64,000 bases of DNA from Oceanicella sp. SM1341. GTDB lineage: Bacteria; Pseudomonadota; Alphaproteobacteria; Rhodobacterales; Rhodobacteraceae. The notes beneath the pieces were generated by a model that worked only from the letters and a program-made list of their open reading frames with translations, was not told the origin of the DNA and made no database searches. This document shows positions 1 to 8,192 of this stretch, piece by piece (within the stretch, counting starts at the first letter, position 1; each line of letters starts with the position of its first letter). The stretch is taken from the NCBI RefSeq assembly GCF_003448965.1, contig NZ_QRGC01000013.1, positions 62,001 to 126,000 on the forward strand. Reading direction: 5' to 3'. A program made the position numbers and the translations under genes.

Positions 1-192
1 ATCACGCCCGGCCCACGGCATCGTGTAACGGTCGGTTCACCGCGGCGTCGGTTCCGTGCTTTCGAAGCGCGGCCCGATCTGTCACTCTGGAGGCGAGAGA
101 GGGCAGGTGCGGCGGAACCGTGCCGGGGCCCGCAAGCCGCCGTATCGTCGCGCCGCAGGGTGCGGCTCCCTGCTGGGTGAGGACCCCCCGGA

Positions 193-879
193 ATGTCGAT
201 CTGGACCCGCATTGCCGAAGCCCTGTCCGCGCTCGCGGGCGGCGGCTCGCTGGCGGACGTGCTGGCGAAGCTGCGCACGCCGCCGGAGCAGAGCGTGGCC
301 TTCACCATCGCGGTGATCGCGCTGGGCGCCAAGATGGCCAAGGCCGACGGCCATGTGACCCGGCGCGAGGTCGAGGCCTTCCGCGAGGTGTTCCGCATCG
401 CGCCGGAAGACGAGGCCCAGGCGGCCCGCGTCTACAACCTCGCCCGCCAGGACGTGGCCGGCTTCGAGCTCTACGCCGACCGCATCGCCCGGATGTTCCG
501 CGGCCGCCCGCAGGTGCTCGAGGACCTGCTCGAGGGCCTGTTCCACATCGCGCTCGCCGACGGCGACTATCACCCGGCCGAGGACGCCTTCCTGCGCGAG
601 GTCGCCCGCCGCTTCGCCCTCGACCCCCGGGTGTTCCGCTCGCTGCACGCGCGCTACCTGCCCGATGTCACCCCCGACCCCTACGACGTGCTCGGCGTCG
701 AGCATTCCGACGACATGCGCACCATCCGCGCCCGCTGGCGCGCGCTGGTCCGCGACACTCACCCGGACCGCCTGGTGGCCCGCGGCGTGCCCGAGGAGGC
801 GATCACCCTCGCCACCCGCCGCCTCGCCGCCATCAACGAGGCCTGGGAAGCCATCCAGCGCGAACACGCCCCGGCCTGA
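193..879 (+). CDS. DjlA-like J-domain co-chaperone (TerB + DnaJ)
   Basis: A 228-residue protein with two parts. Residues ~35-140 are a helical TerB-like domain with acidic ADG motifs in repeated helix pairs. Residues ~160-225 are a C-terminal J domain with the diagnostic HPD triad at 190-192. J domains stimulate the ATPase of DnaK. In DjlA-type proteins the TerB domain supplies the specificity, and the client is usually unknown. E. coli DjlA has an N-terminal membrane segment. None is convincing here, so this copy may be soluble. ATG start after a weak GGA-type site. It reads towards the convergent DUF1244 gene across a gap of almost 1 kb and has no operon partner in view. The family call is firm, the cellular role is inferred. 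Confidence 0.85.
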   Translation: MSIWTRIAEALSALAGGGSLADVLAKLRTPPEQSVAFTIAVIALGAKMAKADGHVTRREVEAFREVFRIAPEDEAQAARVYNLARQDVAGFELYADRIARMFRGRPQVLEDLLEGLFHIALADGDYHPAEDAFLREVARRFALDPRVFRSLHARYLPDVTPDPYDVLGVEHSDDMRTIRARWRALVRDTHPDRLVARGVPEEAITLATRRLAAINEAWEAIQREHAPA

Positions 880-1828
880 GCCGGGCTGCGACGCCGACGC
901 AGCGCCTGACCCGGCGATCGTCGCCTCGGCCCGGCCGGGCCAGCGCGGCCCGCGTGTCGGGCGGGACACGGGCACCTGCCCTCGGGCCGGGAGGCATGGG
1001 CCCCGGTGCCCGATGACCCGCTGCCCGGCAATCCGTTCTGCCGCGCATGGTCGGCCCGCCTCGCGGATGGGCCTCCCGCTTCCCGGCCCGAAACGGCGAG
1101 GCCTCATGCGGAGCGGCACCCGGATCGCGGTCCCGGCCGGCTGCGCGGCAAAGCCGGTCGGCGGGCAGGTGCCTCTCCCCGAGCCGTCCCTTCGGGGACC
1201 CTGCGACGACCCTGCGACGGGCCTGCGACGGGCCGCCCGGATATTGCGCAGATGCGCCGGGCGTGCCCTCGCGGCATTCCCTGCGCCGTGCCCCGCAGGG
1301 GCGCGGCCCGGCCCAACGCGGAGCGGTCCTCCGCGCCAGCGGAGACCGGCGGAGAGGCGGGAGGCCCACGTCTGCGTCCCCACATCGGGGCAGGGCGCTC
1401 CCGCCCGCTCCGGTCGGGCGGGTCAGGGTCACGCGCGGTGTCACCGGCACTCCGGGGGGAATGGCATTCGGCAGCCTCGCCAGGTCACAGGCGTCGCGCC
1501 AGGGGGGCGGGGGGCTCCCGCCTGCTCTGGTCGGGCGCCTGCGGCGCCCTTCCGCGCAGTTGGGCCGGGCCGAGGGCCGTGCCCTCGGCGGCTCCGGCTC
1601 TGCGGCAAGGTGCGGGGAGGGATGGTTGCGTCGGGGCGGAGGCGGTGCAGCCCCCCGAGCCGCGGGGATGGCCCGGCCCGGGGTGCGGCGATGGTGGCCG
1701 TGGCGCCGAGGCCGGCCGGGGTGCCGCCTTCCGCCGGGCTGTTTCGGTGCCGGGATCGCAGGCGCCGGGCCGGGCCTGACGCCCCACCGCGCCGCGTACC
1801 GGGCGGGGCGATGCGGCCGCAGCCGGGC
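880..1828. other. Long gene-free convergent intergenic region
   Basis: About 950 bases between two convergent genes. Open frames occur on both strands, but their translations are low-complexity (Arg/Pro/Ala/Gly-rich) with no recognisable motif, as expected of very GC-rich non-coding DNA. It holds a small triplicated 11-bp unit at 1199-1231. I see no RNA gene or mobile-element end. Confidence 0.6.
1199..1231. repeat. Three tandem copies of an 11-bp unit
   Basis: The unit ccctgcgacgg is present three times head to tail, each with at most one mismatch. It lies inside the non-coding gap between the DjlA-like and DUF1244 genes. No function can be assigned. Confidence 0.7.
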
Positions 1829-2125
1829 TCAGTGCTCCGGTGGGTTGGCGGCGAAACGAGCCTTCGCGTCCGGGCTCGCCTCGGTCTGGTGCCTGTCGCG
1901 CCACTCCTCGTAGGGCATGCCGTAGACGATCTCGCGGCCCTCGTCCTTGCTCATCTCGATGCCGCGCTCGTTGGCGGCTTCCTGGTACCAGCGGCTCAGG
2001 CAGTTGCGGCAGAAACCGGCGAGATTCATCATGTCGATGTTCTGCACGTCGCTGCGCGTGCGCAGGTGCTCGACCAGCCGGCGGAAGGCGGCGGCCTCGA
2101 GTTCGGTGCGGGTGGTCTCGTCCAT
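1829..2125 (-). CDS. DUF1244 family protein
   Basis: A 98-residue protein of the small alphaproteobacterial and eukaryotic DUF1244 family. It has the family-typical segment MNLAGFCRNCLSRWYQEAA, with paired Cys, followed by YGMPYEEWRDRHQ. The molecular function is unknown. Its ATG overlaps the stop codon of the upstream N-formylglutamate amidohydrolase in a TGATG arrangement, so the two are almost certainly translationally coupled. The pairing suggests a role near histidine/formylglutamate catabolism, but that is inference from position only. Confidence 0.85.
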   Translation of the reverse strand: MDETTRTELEAAAFRRLVEHLRTRSDVQNIDMMNLAGFCRNCLSRWYQEAANERGIEMSKDEGREIVYGMPYEEWRDRHQTEASPDAKARFAANPPEH

Positions 2126-2892
2126 CAGTCTTCTCCTGCTCGGTAGGCGGCGATCACGTCGCGCAGCGGGCCGGCGAGCTTGCCCGCCCAGAGCGCCTCG
2201 CCCTCGGGGGTGGAAATGAGGTCGTTGCGCAGCTCGATCAAGACATGCGGCAGCTCGCGCCCCAGCCCGTGCCGGCTCATCGTATCGCCCTCGAGCGCGC
2301 CGGAATAGGGCTCGTTGTCGCCGATCTCCAGGCCCGGCTCGGCGCGCAGCCGGGCGATCAGCCGCTGCGCGATGCGCCCGTCGCGGTTCCACAGCACCGA
2401 GAACTGCCAGGGCCGGAAGGGCTTGCCGCGCAGCTGCGCGGTCATCGAGTGGATCGAGACCAGCACCGGCTGGATGCCGCGCAGGGCCAGCGCGTCGAGC
2501 CGCCCGGTGATCGCGGTATGGTAGGGGTCGTAGTAGAGCGCGCGGCGCCGGGCCACCTCTGCCTCGGAAATGCCGCGGTTGCCGGGGATGATGGTGCCGT
2601 CATAGAGCTGCATCACCAGCGTGGGATCGTCGGGCCCGCGGTTGGGGTCGATCACCAGGCGCGACTGGCGGGTGAGAATCGCCGGCGCGTCGAAGGCGGC
2701 GGCCAGCGCCAGCGTCACGCCGCGTGCGCCGGGGTCCCAGGCGATGTGGCGGGCGATCTCCTCCGGCGGCAGGCCGAGGTCGCCCTCCGGCATGGCGTTG
2801 GAGGCGTGATCGCACAGGAAGAGCAGGCCGGGGGCCCCCTCCGCGTTCACGAATTCGACGGGTTCATGTGCTTTGTGGGATGCGCTCATCAT
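2125..2892 (-). CDS. N-formylglutamate amidohydrolase family protein
   Basis: Member of the HutG/FGase zinc-hydrolase family, which hydrolyses N-formyl-L-glutamate to glutamate and formate. Family landmarks include LFLCDHASNAMPEG near the N-terminus (metal-binding His), SRLVIDPNRGPDD, VSIHSMTA and the late IELRNDLI. About 255 residues, normal for the family. Two adjacent ATG codons (2892 and 2889) are the best starts; neither has a strong Shine-Dalgarno site. The gene is divergent from pyruvate kinase and overlaps the DUF1244 gene by one base. No other hut gene is in the window, so the true substrate could be another N-formyl amino acid. Confidence 0.85.
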   Translation of the reverse strand: MMSASHKAHEPVEFVNAEGAPGLLFLCDHASNAMPEGDLGLPPEEIARHIAWDPGARGVTLALAAAFDAPAILTRQSRLVIDPNRGPDDPTLVMQLYDGTIIPGNRGISEAEVARRRALYYDPYHTAITGRLDALALRGIQPVLVSIHSMTAQLRGKPFRPWQFSVLWNRDGRIAQRLIARLRAEPGLEIGDNEPYSGALEGDTMSRHGLGRELPHVLIELRNDLISTPEGEALWAGKLAGPLRDVIAAYRAGED

Positions 2893-3054
2893 GGCAGCGA
2901 GACATGCCGCGAAACCACGCAGCCGGCAAGGAACTGAGGAAGGAAATTGCAAAAAAGCAAGGATATGTCGCTCGGCTTTCCTTCACTCATTCAGCAAACC
3001 GTGTTTATAAACGCAGCGCCCGGCCTCCGCGCCCCTATCTGACAGGATTGCACG

Positions 3055-4500
3055 ATGCGACGTAACCGTAATGTAAAGGTGGTGGCCACGCTCGGCCCGG
3101 CCTCCAGCACCCGAGAAGTCATCCGCGATCTGTTCGAGGCCGGCGCCGACGTGTTCCGCCTCAACATGTCGCATGGCACGCAGGACGATATCCGCGAACG
3201 GCACCGGCTGATCCGCGAGATCGAGCTCGAGCTCGAGCGCCCGATCGCCATCCTCGCCGACCTGCAGGGCCCCAAGCTGCGCTGCGGCACCTTCGCCAAC
3301 GGCCGCGAGACGCTGGAGATCGGCGCGCGCTTCCGCTTCGACATGGACGAGGCCGAAGGCACCGCCGAGCGCGTGCGCCTGCCGCACCCGGAGATCTTCA
3401 AGGCCCTGCAGCCCGGTGCCACCCTGCTGGTGAACGACGGCAAGATGCGCTTCAAGGTGCTCGAGTGCGATGGCTCCTCGGCCGAGACCGAGGTGATGGT
3501 CGGCGGCGAGATCTCCGACCGCAAGGGCGTGAACGTGCCGGACGTGATCCTGCCGCTCGCCGCCCTCTCCAAGAAGGACCTCTCCGACCTCGAGTTCGCC
3601 TGCAAGCTGGGCGTGGACTGGCTGGCGCTGAGCTTCGTGCAGCGCGCCGAGGACGTGGAGGAGGCCCGGGCCCTGGTGGGTGACCGCGCGCTGATCATCT
3701 CCAAGATCGAGAAGCCCGCCGCGGTGCAGAACTTCGATTCGATCCTCGCGGCCTCCGACGGCATCATGGTGGCGCGCGGTGACCTGGGCGTGGAACTCCC
3801 CGTCCAGTCGCTGCCGCCGATCCAGAAGCGCCTGGTGCGCGGCTGCCGCGCGGTGGGCAAGCCGGTGATCGTGGCGACCCAGATGCTGGAGAGCATGATC
3901 ACCTCGCCGGTGCCGACGCGCGCCGAGGTCTCGGACGTGGCGCAGGCCATCTACGAGGGTGCGGACGCGGTGATGCTCTCGGGCGAATCCGCCGCCGGGC
4001 AGTACCCGGTCGAGGCGGTGAAGACGATGAACAACGTGGCGGAATCGGTCGAGTCCGACTCGATCTACCGCAGCGTGATCGAGGCCTCGCGCTCCTCCAA
4101 GCACGGCAGCACCTCCGACGCCATCACCGCCGCCGCGCGCGAGGTGGCCGAGACCACCGACGTGCGCGCCATCGCCTGCTTCACCCACTCGGGCACCACC
4201 GCCCAGATGGTGAGCCGCGAGCGCCCGCGGGTGCCGATCCTGGCGCTCACGCCGATCGTGACCACGGCGCGCCGCCTGTGCCTCGTCTGGGGCCTGCACT
4301 GCGCCAAGACCGACGAGGTCGACCGCTTCAAGCATGCCGTCATCCTCGCCGCGCGCATCGCCCGCGGCCATGGCTTCGCCACCGAGGACGACCGCATCAT
4401 CGTGACCGCCGGCGTGCCGTTCAACGTCTCCGGCTCCACGAACATCCTGCGCATCGCCCCGGTGCGCGAGAAGGCGATCTTCGAGGGCGAGCCGGAGTAA
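3055..4500 (+). CDS. pyk: Pyruvate kinase
   Basis: Converts phosphoenolpyruvate and ADP to pyruvate and ATP, the last step of glycolysis (cytosolic). 481 residues, standard length. Visible landmarks are the N-terminal KVVATLGPAS and FRLNMSHG; the active-site stretch IISKIEKPAAVQNFD with the catalytic Lys; GIMVARGDLGVELP; and VATQMLES followed by DAVMLSGESA. The C-terminal regulatory domain (TSDAITAAARE to the end) is present. ATG start preceded by AGGA. The gene is monocistronic in appearance, and a promoter for rpmI starts directly behind its stop. Confidence 0.97.
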   Translation: MRRNRNVKVVATLGPASSTREVIRDLFEAGADVFRLNMSHGTQDDIRERHRLIREIELELERPIAILADLQGPKLRCGTFANGRETLEIGARFRFDMDEAEGTAERVRLPHPEIFKALQPGATLLVNDGKMRFKVLECDGSSAETEVMVGGEISDRKGVNVPDVILPLAALSKKDLSDLEFACKLGVDWLALSFVQRAEDVEEARALVGDRALIISKIEKPAAVQNFDSILAASDGIMVARGDLGVELPVQSLPPIQKRLVRGCRAVGKPVIVATQMLESMITSPVPTRAEVSDVAQAIYEGADAVMLSGESAAGQYPVEAVKTMNNVAESVESDSIYRSVIEASRSSKHGSTSDAITAAAREVAETTDVRAIACFTHSGTTAQMVSRERPRVPILALTPIVTTARRLCLVWGLHCAKTDEVDRFKHAVILAARIARGHGFATEDDRIIVTAGVPFNVSGSTNILRIAPVREKAIFEGEPE

Positions 4501-4508
4501 GCTGGCCC

Positions 4509-4537
4509 TTGCCAACGGCCGGGCTTGCGCTTATAAG
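4509..4537 (+). promoter_or_regulatory. Sigma-70-type promoter for rpmI-rplT
   Basis: TTGCCA, a 17-bp spacer, then TATAAG, about 80 bases upstream of rpmI. The -10 element sits in the right arm of a 9-bp perfect hairpin (GCCGGGCTT/AAGCCCGGC, 4518-4543), which could also help terminate pyk transcription. The promoter call rests on the consensus match only. Confidence 0.6.
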
Positions 4538-4614
4538 CCCGGCTTCCGAACCGGGGCAACCGGCCGAAAGGGCTGCCGTGCTGCCTCAGAACATTCTCTG
4601 AATCGGAGACCGAA

Positions 4615-4815
4615 ATGCCCAAGATGAAGACCAAGTCGAGCGCGAAGAAGCGCTTCAAGGTGACCGCGAACGGCCACGTGAAAGTGGCCCAGGCCGGCAA
4701 GCGCCATGGCATGATCAAGCGCACCGCGAAATTCATCCGCAACGCGCGCGGCACCACGGTGCTGAGCGACCAGGATGCAAAGATCGTCAAGGGCTTCCTG
4801 CCCTACGGCCGCTGA
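4615..4815 (+). CDS. rpmI: 50S ribosomal protein L35
   Basis: A 66-residue, strongly basic protein with the L35 signature [17 protein letters not shown] at the N-terminus and the GKRHGM loop. Component of the large ribosomal subunit. Good Shine-Dalgarno (GGAGA) 9 bases upstream. It is followed after 12 bases by rplT, the conserved rpmI-rplT pair; in well-studied bacteria L20 autoregulates this operon through the leader mRNA. Confidence 0.98.
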   Translation: MPKMKTKSSAKKRFKVTANGHVKVAQAGKRHGMIKRTAKFIRNARGTTVLSDQDAKIVKGFLPYGR

Positions 4816-4827
4816 GGAGCTTGAGAC

Positions 4828-5190
4828 ATGGCACGAGTTAAACGCGGCGTTGTCACCCACGCCAACCACGCAAAGATCCGCAAGGCTGCCAAGGGCTACT
4901 ACGGCCGCCGCAAGAACGTCATCCGCGTTGCCAAGCAGGCCGTGGACAAGGCGCTCCAGTACCAGACCCGCGACCGCAAGACCCGCAAGCGCAATTTCCG
5001 CGCCCTGTGGATCCAGCGCATCAACGCGGCGGTGCGGGCGCATGACGAGAGCCTGACCTATTCGCGCTTCATCAACGGGCTCGCGAAGTCCGGTGTGGAA
5101 GTCGACCGCAAGGTGCTGGCGGACCTCGCCGTGCACGAGCCGGCGGCGTTCAACGCGATCGTCGAGAAGGCCAAGGCCGCCCTGGCCTGA
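4828..5190 (+). CDS. rplT: 50S ribosomal protein L20
   Basis: A 120-residue basic protein with the L20 signature [20 protein letters not shown] and the C-terminal [20 protein letters not shown]. Binds 23S rRNA early in 50S assembly and commonly represses its own operon. In many bacteria the next genes are pheS and pheT. Here a strong terminator follows at once, and pheS lies 3 kb downstream. Confidence 0.98.
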   Translation: MARVKRGVVTHANHAKIRKAAKGYYGRRKNVIRVAKQAVDKALQYQTRDRKTRKRNFRALWIQRINAAVRAHDESLTYSRFINGLAKSGVEVDRKVLADLAVHEPAAFNAIVEKAKAALA

Positions 5191-5213
5191 TCGCCTCCGC
5201 GACCGACGAGATG

Positions 5214-5248
5214 AAAGACCCCGGCAGGCGCTCCTGCCGGGGTCTTTT
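5214..5248 (+). terminator. Rho-independent terminator of rpmI-rplT
   Basis: A 15-bp perfect stem (AAAGACCCCGGCAGG paired with CCTGCCGGGGTCTTT), a 4-base loop CGCT and a T run. It begins 24 bases after the rplT stop. One of the clearest intrinsic terminators in the window. Confidence 0.95.
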
Positions 5249-5339
5249 CGTATCTCAAGGGAAGACCGGGGGAGGCGCGCCTCCCCCGGACCCCCTGCGC
5301 TCGGGCGCTGACCTCCGGGCGGGGCGCATGTGGCAGGCG

Positions 5340-5741
5340 CTAGTCGGCGCGGGGCATCACGGTGGGCAGGGGCTCGGCGCGGGCGCCGCGCTGGTTGCGC
5401 AGGCGGAAGCGGCTCTGGTATTCGCGGCGCTGCCGGGCGCTCTCGTAGAGCACGATGCCGGAGCAGGTGCCGAGGTTCAGGCTCTCGATCATGCCGAACA
5501 TCGGGATGGCCACGCACATCGCGCTGCGCTCCACCGCGAGGGGGGAGATGCCGCGCTTCTCGTTCACGTTGCGGACCACCGTGCCGATGTTCTTCACGTC
5601 TCGCGTTCGATGACAACGATCAGGTTCTTGCAGCGGAAGGCCCGGATGGCGGTGGCGCGGGCGCGCACGCCTTCCCGCGCCTGCGCACCGGTGCCCGGCG
5701 ACTGCGCTTCGTGCGACTGCGTTGTGTCCTGCGCATCCATG
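5340..5741 (-). pseudogene. Decayed TrmH/SpoU-type RNA methyltransferase
   Basis: A remnant of a TrmH-family 2'-O-ribose methyltransferase. Frame 1 (from ATG 5741) gives MDAQDTTQSHEAQ... to RCKNLIVVIE. A frameshift around 5598-5610 moves the reading into RDVKNIGTVVRNVN, which is SpoU motif 1. That is joined directly to EKRGISPLAVERSAMC (motif 2), then AIPMFGMIESLNL and IVLYE (motif 3), ending at 5340. Compared with E. coli TrmH, roughly 70-75 residues between motifs 1 and 2 are missing. The junction near 5562-5570 carries an AACG microhomology typical of a short-repeat deletion. With a frameshift and loss of part of the SPOUT knot it cannot make a normal enzyme. An assembly error could explain the frameshift but hardly the deletion. 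Confidence 0.8.
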
Positions 5742-5814
5742 ATCGGCCTCCGGCGATGGCATCCCTTCGCGGAAATACCATCACCGGATCGGTGCGCATA
5801 CCCCTGGCGGACGC

Positions 5815-5973
5815 TCAGCGCCGGGCGATGATCCACACCGCGTGCACGATGCCGGGGATGTAGCCCAGCAGGGTCAGCAGGATGTTGATCCAGAAGGCAC
5901 CGCCAAGGCCCACCTGCAGGAACACGCCCAGCGGGGGCAGGAGGATGGCGATCAGGATGCGGATGAGGTCCAA
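5815..5973 (-). CDS. YqaE/Pmp3 family membrane peptide
   Basis: A 52-residue hydrophobic protein of the YqaE/Pmp3 (UPF0057) family. It has two transmembrane helices (LIRILIAILLPPLGVFLQV and ILLTLLGYIPGIVHAVWII) joined by the conserved GGAFWIN turn. Homologues influence membrane potential under salt or cold stress in plants and yeast; the bacterial role is unclear. The start is a TTG at 5973, chosen because it gives the normal family N-terminus (LDLIRI) and has GGAG 9 bases upstream. There is no in-frame ATG nearby. Next to the decayed methyltransferase on the same strand. Confidence 0.85.
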   Translation of the reverse strand: MDLIRILIAILLPPLGVFLQVGLGGAFWINILLTLLGYIPGIVHAVWIIARR

Positions 5974-6053
5974 GGGTCTTGTCTCCGGTTGGTGATGTCG
6001 TCTGCTGTCGGGCAGGAAACGCCCCGGGGGCCGCCGAAGTTCCGGCGCGCGGC

Positions 6054-6083
6054 TTGTCATCGCCCCCCGCGGGGGCCTAGATA
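6054..6083 (+). promoter_or_regulatory. Candidate promoter of the Rieske oxygenase gene
   Basis: TTGTCA, an 18-bp spacer, then TAGATA, ending 32 bases before the ATG. Consensus match only. Confidence 0.35.
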
Positions 6084-6115
6084 GCCGCGAGGATTTCCTG
6101 GAAGGAGGGCCCGCC

Positions 6116-7156
6116 ATGCAGGGCACGAAGGCCGATCTGATGCGCGGGCTGTGGTATGTCGCGGCCCCCGGCCGGGCGGTGAAACCCGGCAAGATGCTGG
6201 CAAAGACGCTGCTGGGCGAGCCGGTGCTGATCTGCCGCAAGTCCGACGGCGGGGTCTTCGCGCTGCGCGACGCCTGCCCGCACCGCGGCATCCCGCTGCG
6301 CTACGGCTCCTTCGACGGCACCACCGTGCAGTGCTGCTACCACGGCTGGCGCTTCGGCGAGGGCGGCGTGTGCACCGAGATCCCCTCGCTCGCGCCGGGC
6401 CAGCGCATGGACATCGCCAAGATCAACACCGGCGACTATCCTTGCGTGGAGCAGCAGGGCGTCATCTGGATGTTCTTCGGCGAGAAGGGCGAGAAACCCT
6501 CCGCCCCGCCGCCGCGCTTTCCGCATTTCGACAAGGCTCCGGACGAATACGTCTCCATGCCCTTCGACTGCTCGGCCGACCACGCCGCCTTCGGGCTGAT
6601 GGACCCCACCCATGCCGCCTTCGTGCACACCTCCTGGTGGTTCAAGAAGGATGCGACCACGCTGAAGGCGAAGGAGAAGCATTTCGCCCCCTCCGAGCTC
6701 GGCTGGTCGATGGTCCGCCACCAGGTGCCGGGGCGCAACGTGGCCTACCGCCCACTCGGCCGCGAGGTGGAGACGCAGATCTCCTACATGCTCCCCGGTC
6801 TGCGCATCGAGGAGATCGCCGGCGAAAAGCACCAGGTGGTCTCGGTCACCGCCATCACCCCGCTCACCGACAGCACCACCGAGGTGATCCAGCTGATCTG
6901 GTGGTCGATGCCCTGGATGACGCCCTTCAAGCCGCTGCTGCGCCACCTCGCGAGGGTGTTCATCGACCAGGACCGCGCCGTGGTGCAGAAGCAGAAGGAA
7001 GGGCTGGAGCACAATCCGCGCCTGATGCTGATCCCCGATGCCGACACCCAGGCGAAATGGTGGATGCGCATGAAGGACGAATGGGTGGCCCACCGCCGCG
7101 ACGACCGCGAATTCCGCAATCCCATCCGCGAGACCGTGCTGCGCTGGCGCAGCTGA
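6116..7156 (+). CDS. Rieske-type aromatic ring-hydroxylating oxygenase
   Basis: A 346-residue oxygenase alpha subunit. The N-terminal Rieske [2Fe-2S] motif is C54-P-H56 followed by C73-C-Y-H76. The catalytic domain contains the mononuclear iron site in DHAAFGLMDPTHAAFVH (residues ~157-173). Such enzymes use electrons from a reductase/ferredoxin to hydroxylate or demethylate aromatic or N-methyl substrates. The length fits the VanA/PobA-like single-component alpha-subunit group. No reductase or ferredoxin gene is adjacent, so the partner must be elsewhere and the substrate cannot be named. A strong Shine-Dalgarno (AAGGAGGG) precedes the ATG. Downstream lies the convergent zinT. Confidence 0.88.
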   Translation: MQGTKADLMRGLWYVAAPGRAVKPGKMLAKTLLGEPVLICRKSDGGVFALRDACPHRGIPLRYGSFDGTTVQCCYHGWRFGEGGVCTEIPSLAPGQRMDIAKINTGDYPCVEQQGVIWMFFGEKGEKPSAPPPRFPHFDKAPDEYVSMPFDCSADHAAFGLMDPTHAAFVHTSWWFKKDATTLKAKEKHFAPSELGWSMVRHQVPGRNVAYRPLGREVETQISYMLPGLRIEEIAGEKHQVVSVTAITPLTDSTTEVIQLIWWSMPWMTPFKPLLRHLARVFIDQDRAVVQKQKEGLEHNPRLMLIPDADTQAKWWMRMKDEWVAHRRDDREFRNPIRETVLRWRS

Positions 7157-7300
7157 GGCGCATGGCGGCGGCTGCCGCAAGAGCTCCCCTCCCGGCCAGT
7201 GCTGCCACATGGAAAAGGCCACCGGGCGCGTGCACTGCCACTGAACGCCGGGCGGCGGGGCATCCGTGCCGCCGCTGCGGGCGGCACGGGGGTGCCGGGC

Positions 7301-7987
7301 TCAGTGTGCCAGCATCTCCTGCACGATCTCCCCGGGCGAGAGGGCGGCAGGGTAGTAGGTCGGCCAGTTGGTGACCTCTTCCAGCAGGGCGGCCCGGTCG
7401 TCGCCCATATAGATGTGGTAGTGGTCGGCCTTCGCGGGCGCGATGCGGTGGTCGCTGAACTGGATGAAGGCCGGGGCGGCGGCGTCGCCGGCGGTCCTGG
7501 CGAAGATGAAGCGCACGCCGCGGTTTCCGGCCTTGTAGGTGAGCACTTCCAGCCCGTCGGAGGCGTATTCGCCGCTGAGGGCCCCCTCGGGGCCGTGGAA
7601 GGTCACGGTGCTGCCGCGGATCTCGATCCGCGCGACATCGGTGGCATAGCCGGTGTCGTAATAGGCGCGGTATTCGGCGGCGGACTTGTCGCCATGCGCG
7701 GCCTTGTCGGCCATCACCGGGTCGAGCGTGCCGTCCTGCAGCAGCGGGTAGACCGACTGCCACGCCCCCTCCCAGTCGGAAAGCGGGCGGGGGGCGACCT
7801 GCGCATCGTCGAAATACCCTCGGTAGATCGCGTCGTCATGGGCGTGGGCATGCGCCTCGTCATGGGCGTGGGAATGGTCATGCGCGTGGTCGTGGCCGGC
7901 GGCGCTGTCCTGCGCGCGGGCCGGGGCGGTGACGAGCAGCATGGCGGCCGCCAGGGCTGCTGCGGGGGCGATCAGGACTTTCTGCAT
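7301..7987 (-). CDS. zinT: ZinT-family periplasmic zinc-binding protein
   Basis: A 228-residue exported protein. The start at ATG 7987 gives a clean signal peptide (MQKVLIAPAAALAAAMLLV...ARAQ). After cleavage comes a His/Asp-rich segment (GHDHAHDHSHAHDEAHAHAH, residues ~30-50) likely to bind zinc, then the ZinT/YodA lipocalin-like domain (FDDAQVAPRPLSDWEGAWQSVYPLL ... HYHIYMGD ... WPTYYPA). ZinT buffers or delivers Zn(II) to the ZnuABC importer in zinc starvation. The upstream perfect Zur-type operator supports zinc-responsive repression. No znu gene is in the window. Confidence 0.92.
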   Translation of the reverse strand: MQKVLIAPAAALAAAMLLVTAPARAQDSAAGHDHAHDHSHAHDEAHAHAHDDAIYRGYFDDAQVAPRPLSDWEGAWQSVYPLLQDGTLDPVMADKAAHGDKSAAEYRAYYDTGYATDVARIEIRGSTVTFHGPEGALSGEYASDGLEVLTYKAGNRGVRFIFARTAGDAAAPAFIQFSDHRIAPAKADHYHIYMGDDRAALLEEVTNWPTYYPAALSPGEIVQEMLAH

Positions 7988-8025
7988 GGGGGTCGGGGCC
8001 TCCTCGGGTCGGGGATTCATGAATA

Positions 8026-8043
8026 GTAATGTTATAACATTAC
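8026..8043. promoter_or_regulatory. Zur operator upstream of zinT
   Basis: Perfect 18-bp palindrome GTAATGTTATAACATTAC, 39 bases upstream of the zinT ATG, in otherwise very GC-rich DNA. It matches the known alphaproteobacterial Zur box (ATGTTATAACAT core). Zur with zinc bound would repress zinT. pheS starts 150 bases away on the other side and is probably not a target. Confidence 0.88.
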
Positions 8044-8192
8044 GTATACCGCGAATAGCCGGGGCGGGACGCGATGACAAGGCGGCGGTGCGGCGGAGTG
8101 CGTTTTCGTCGCGCCCCGGCGCCCCCGGCCTTGAATTCCGCCCCGCCTGTGGTAGGCGGATGCCGGATGGAATTCACTGAGGAGAGGCGGGC

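Noticed and set aside
880-1828. A hidden gene in the first large gap
   Set aside because: All six frames give Arg/Pro/Ala/Gly-rich low-complexity translations with no start-site signal or conserved motif.
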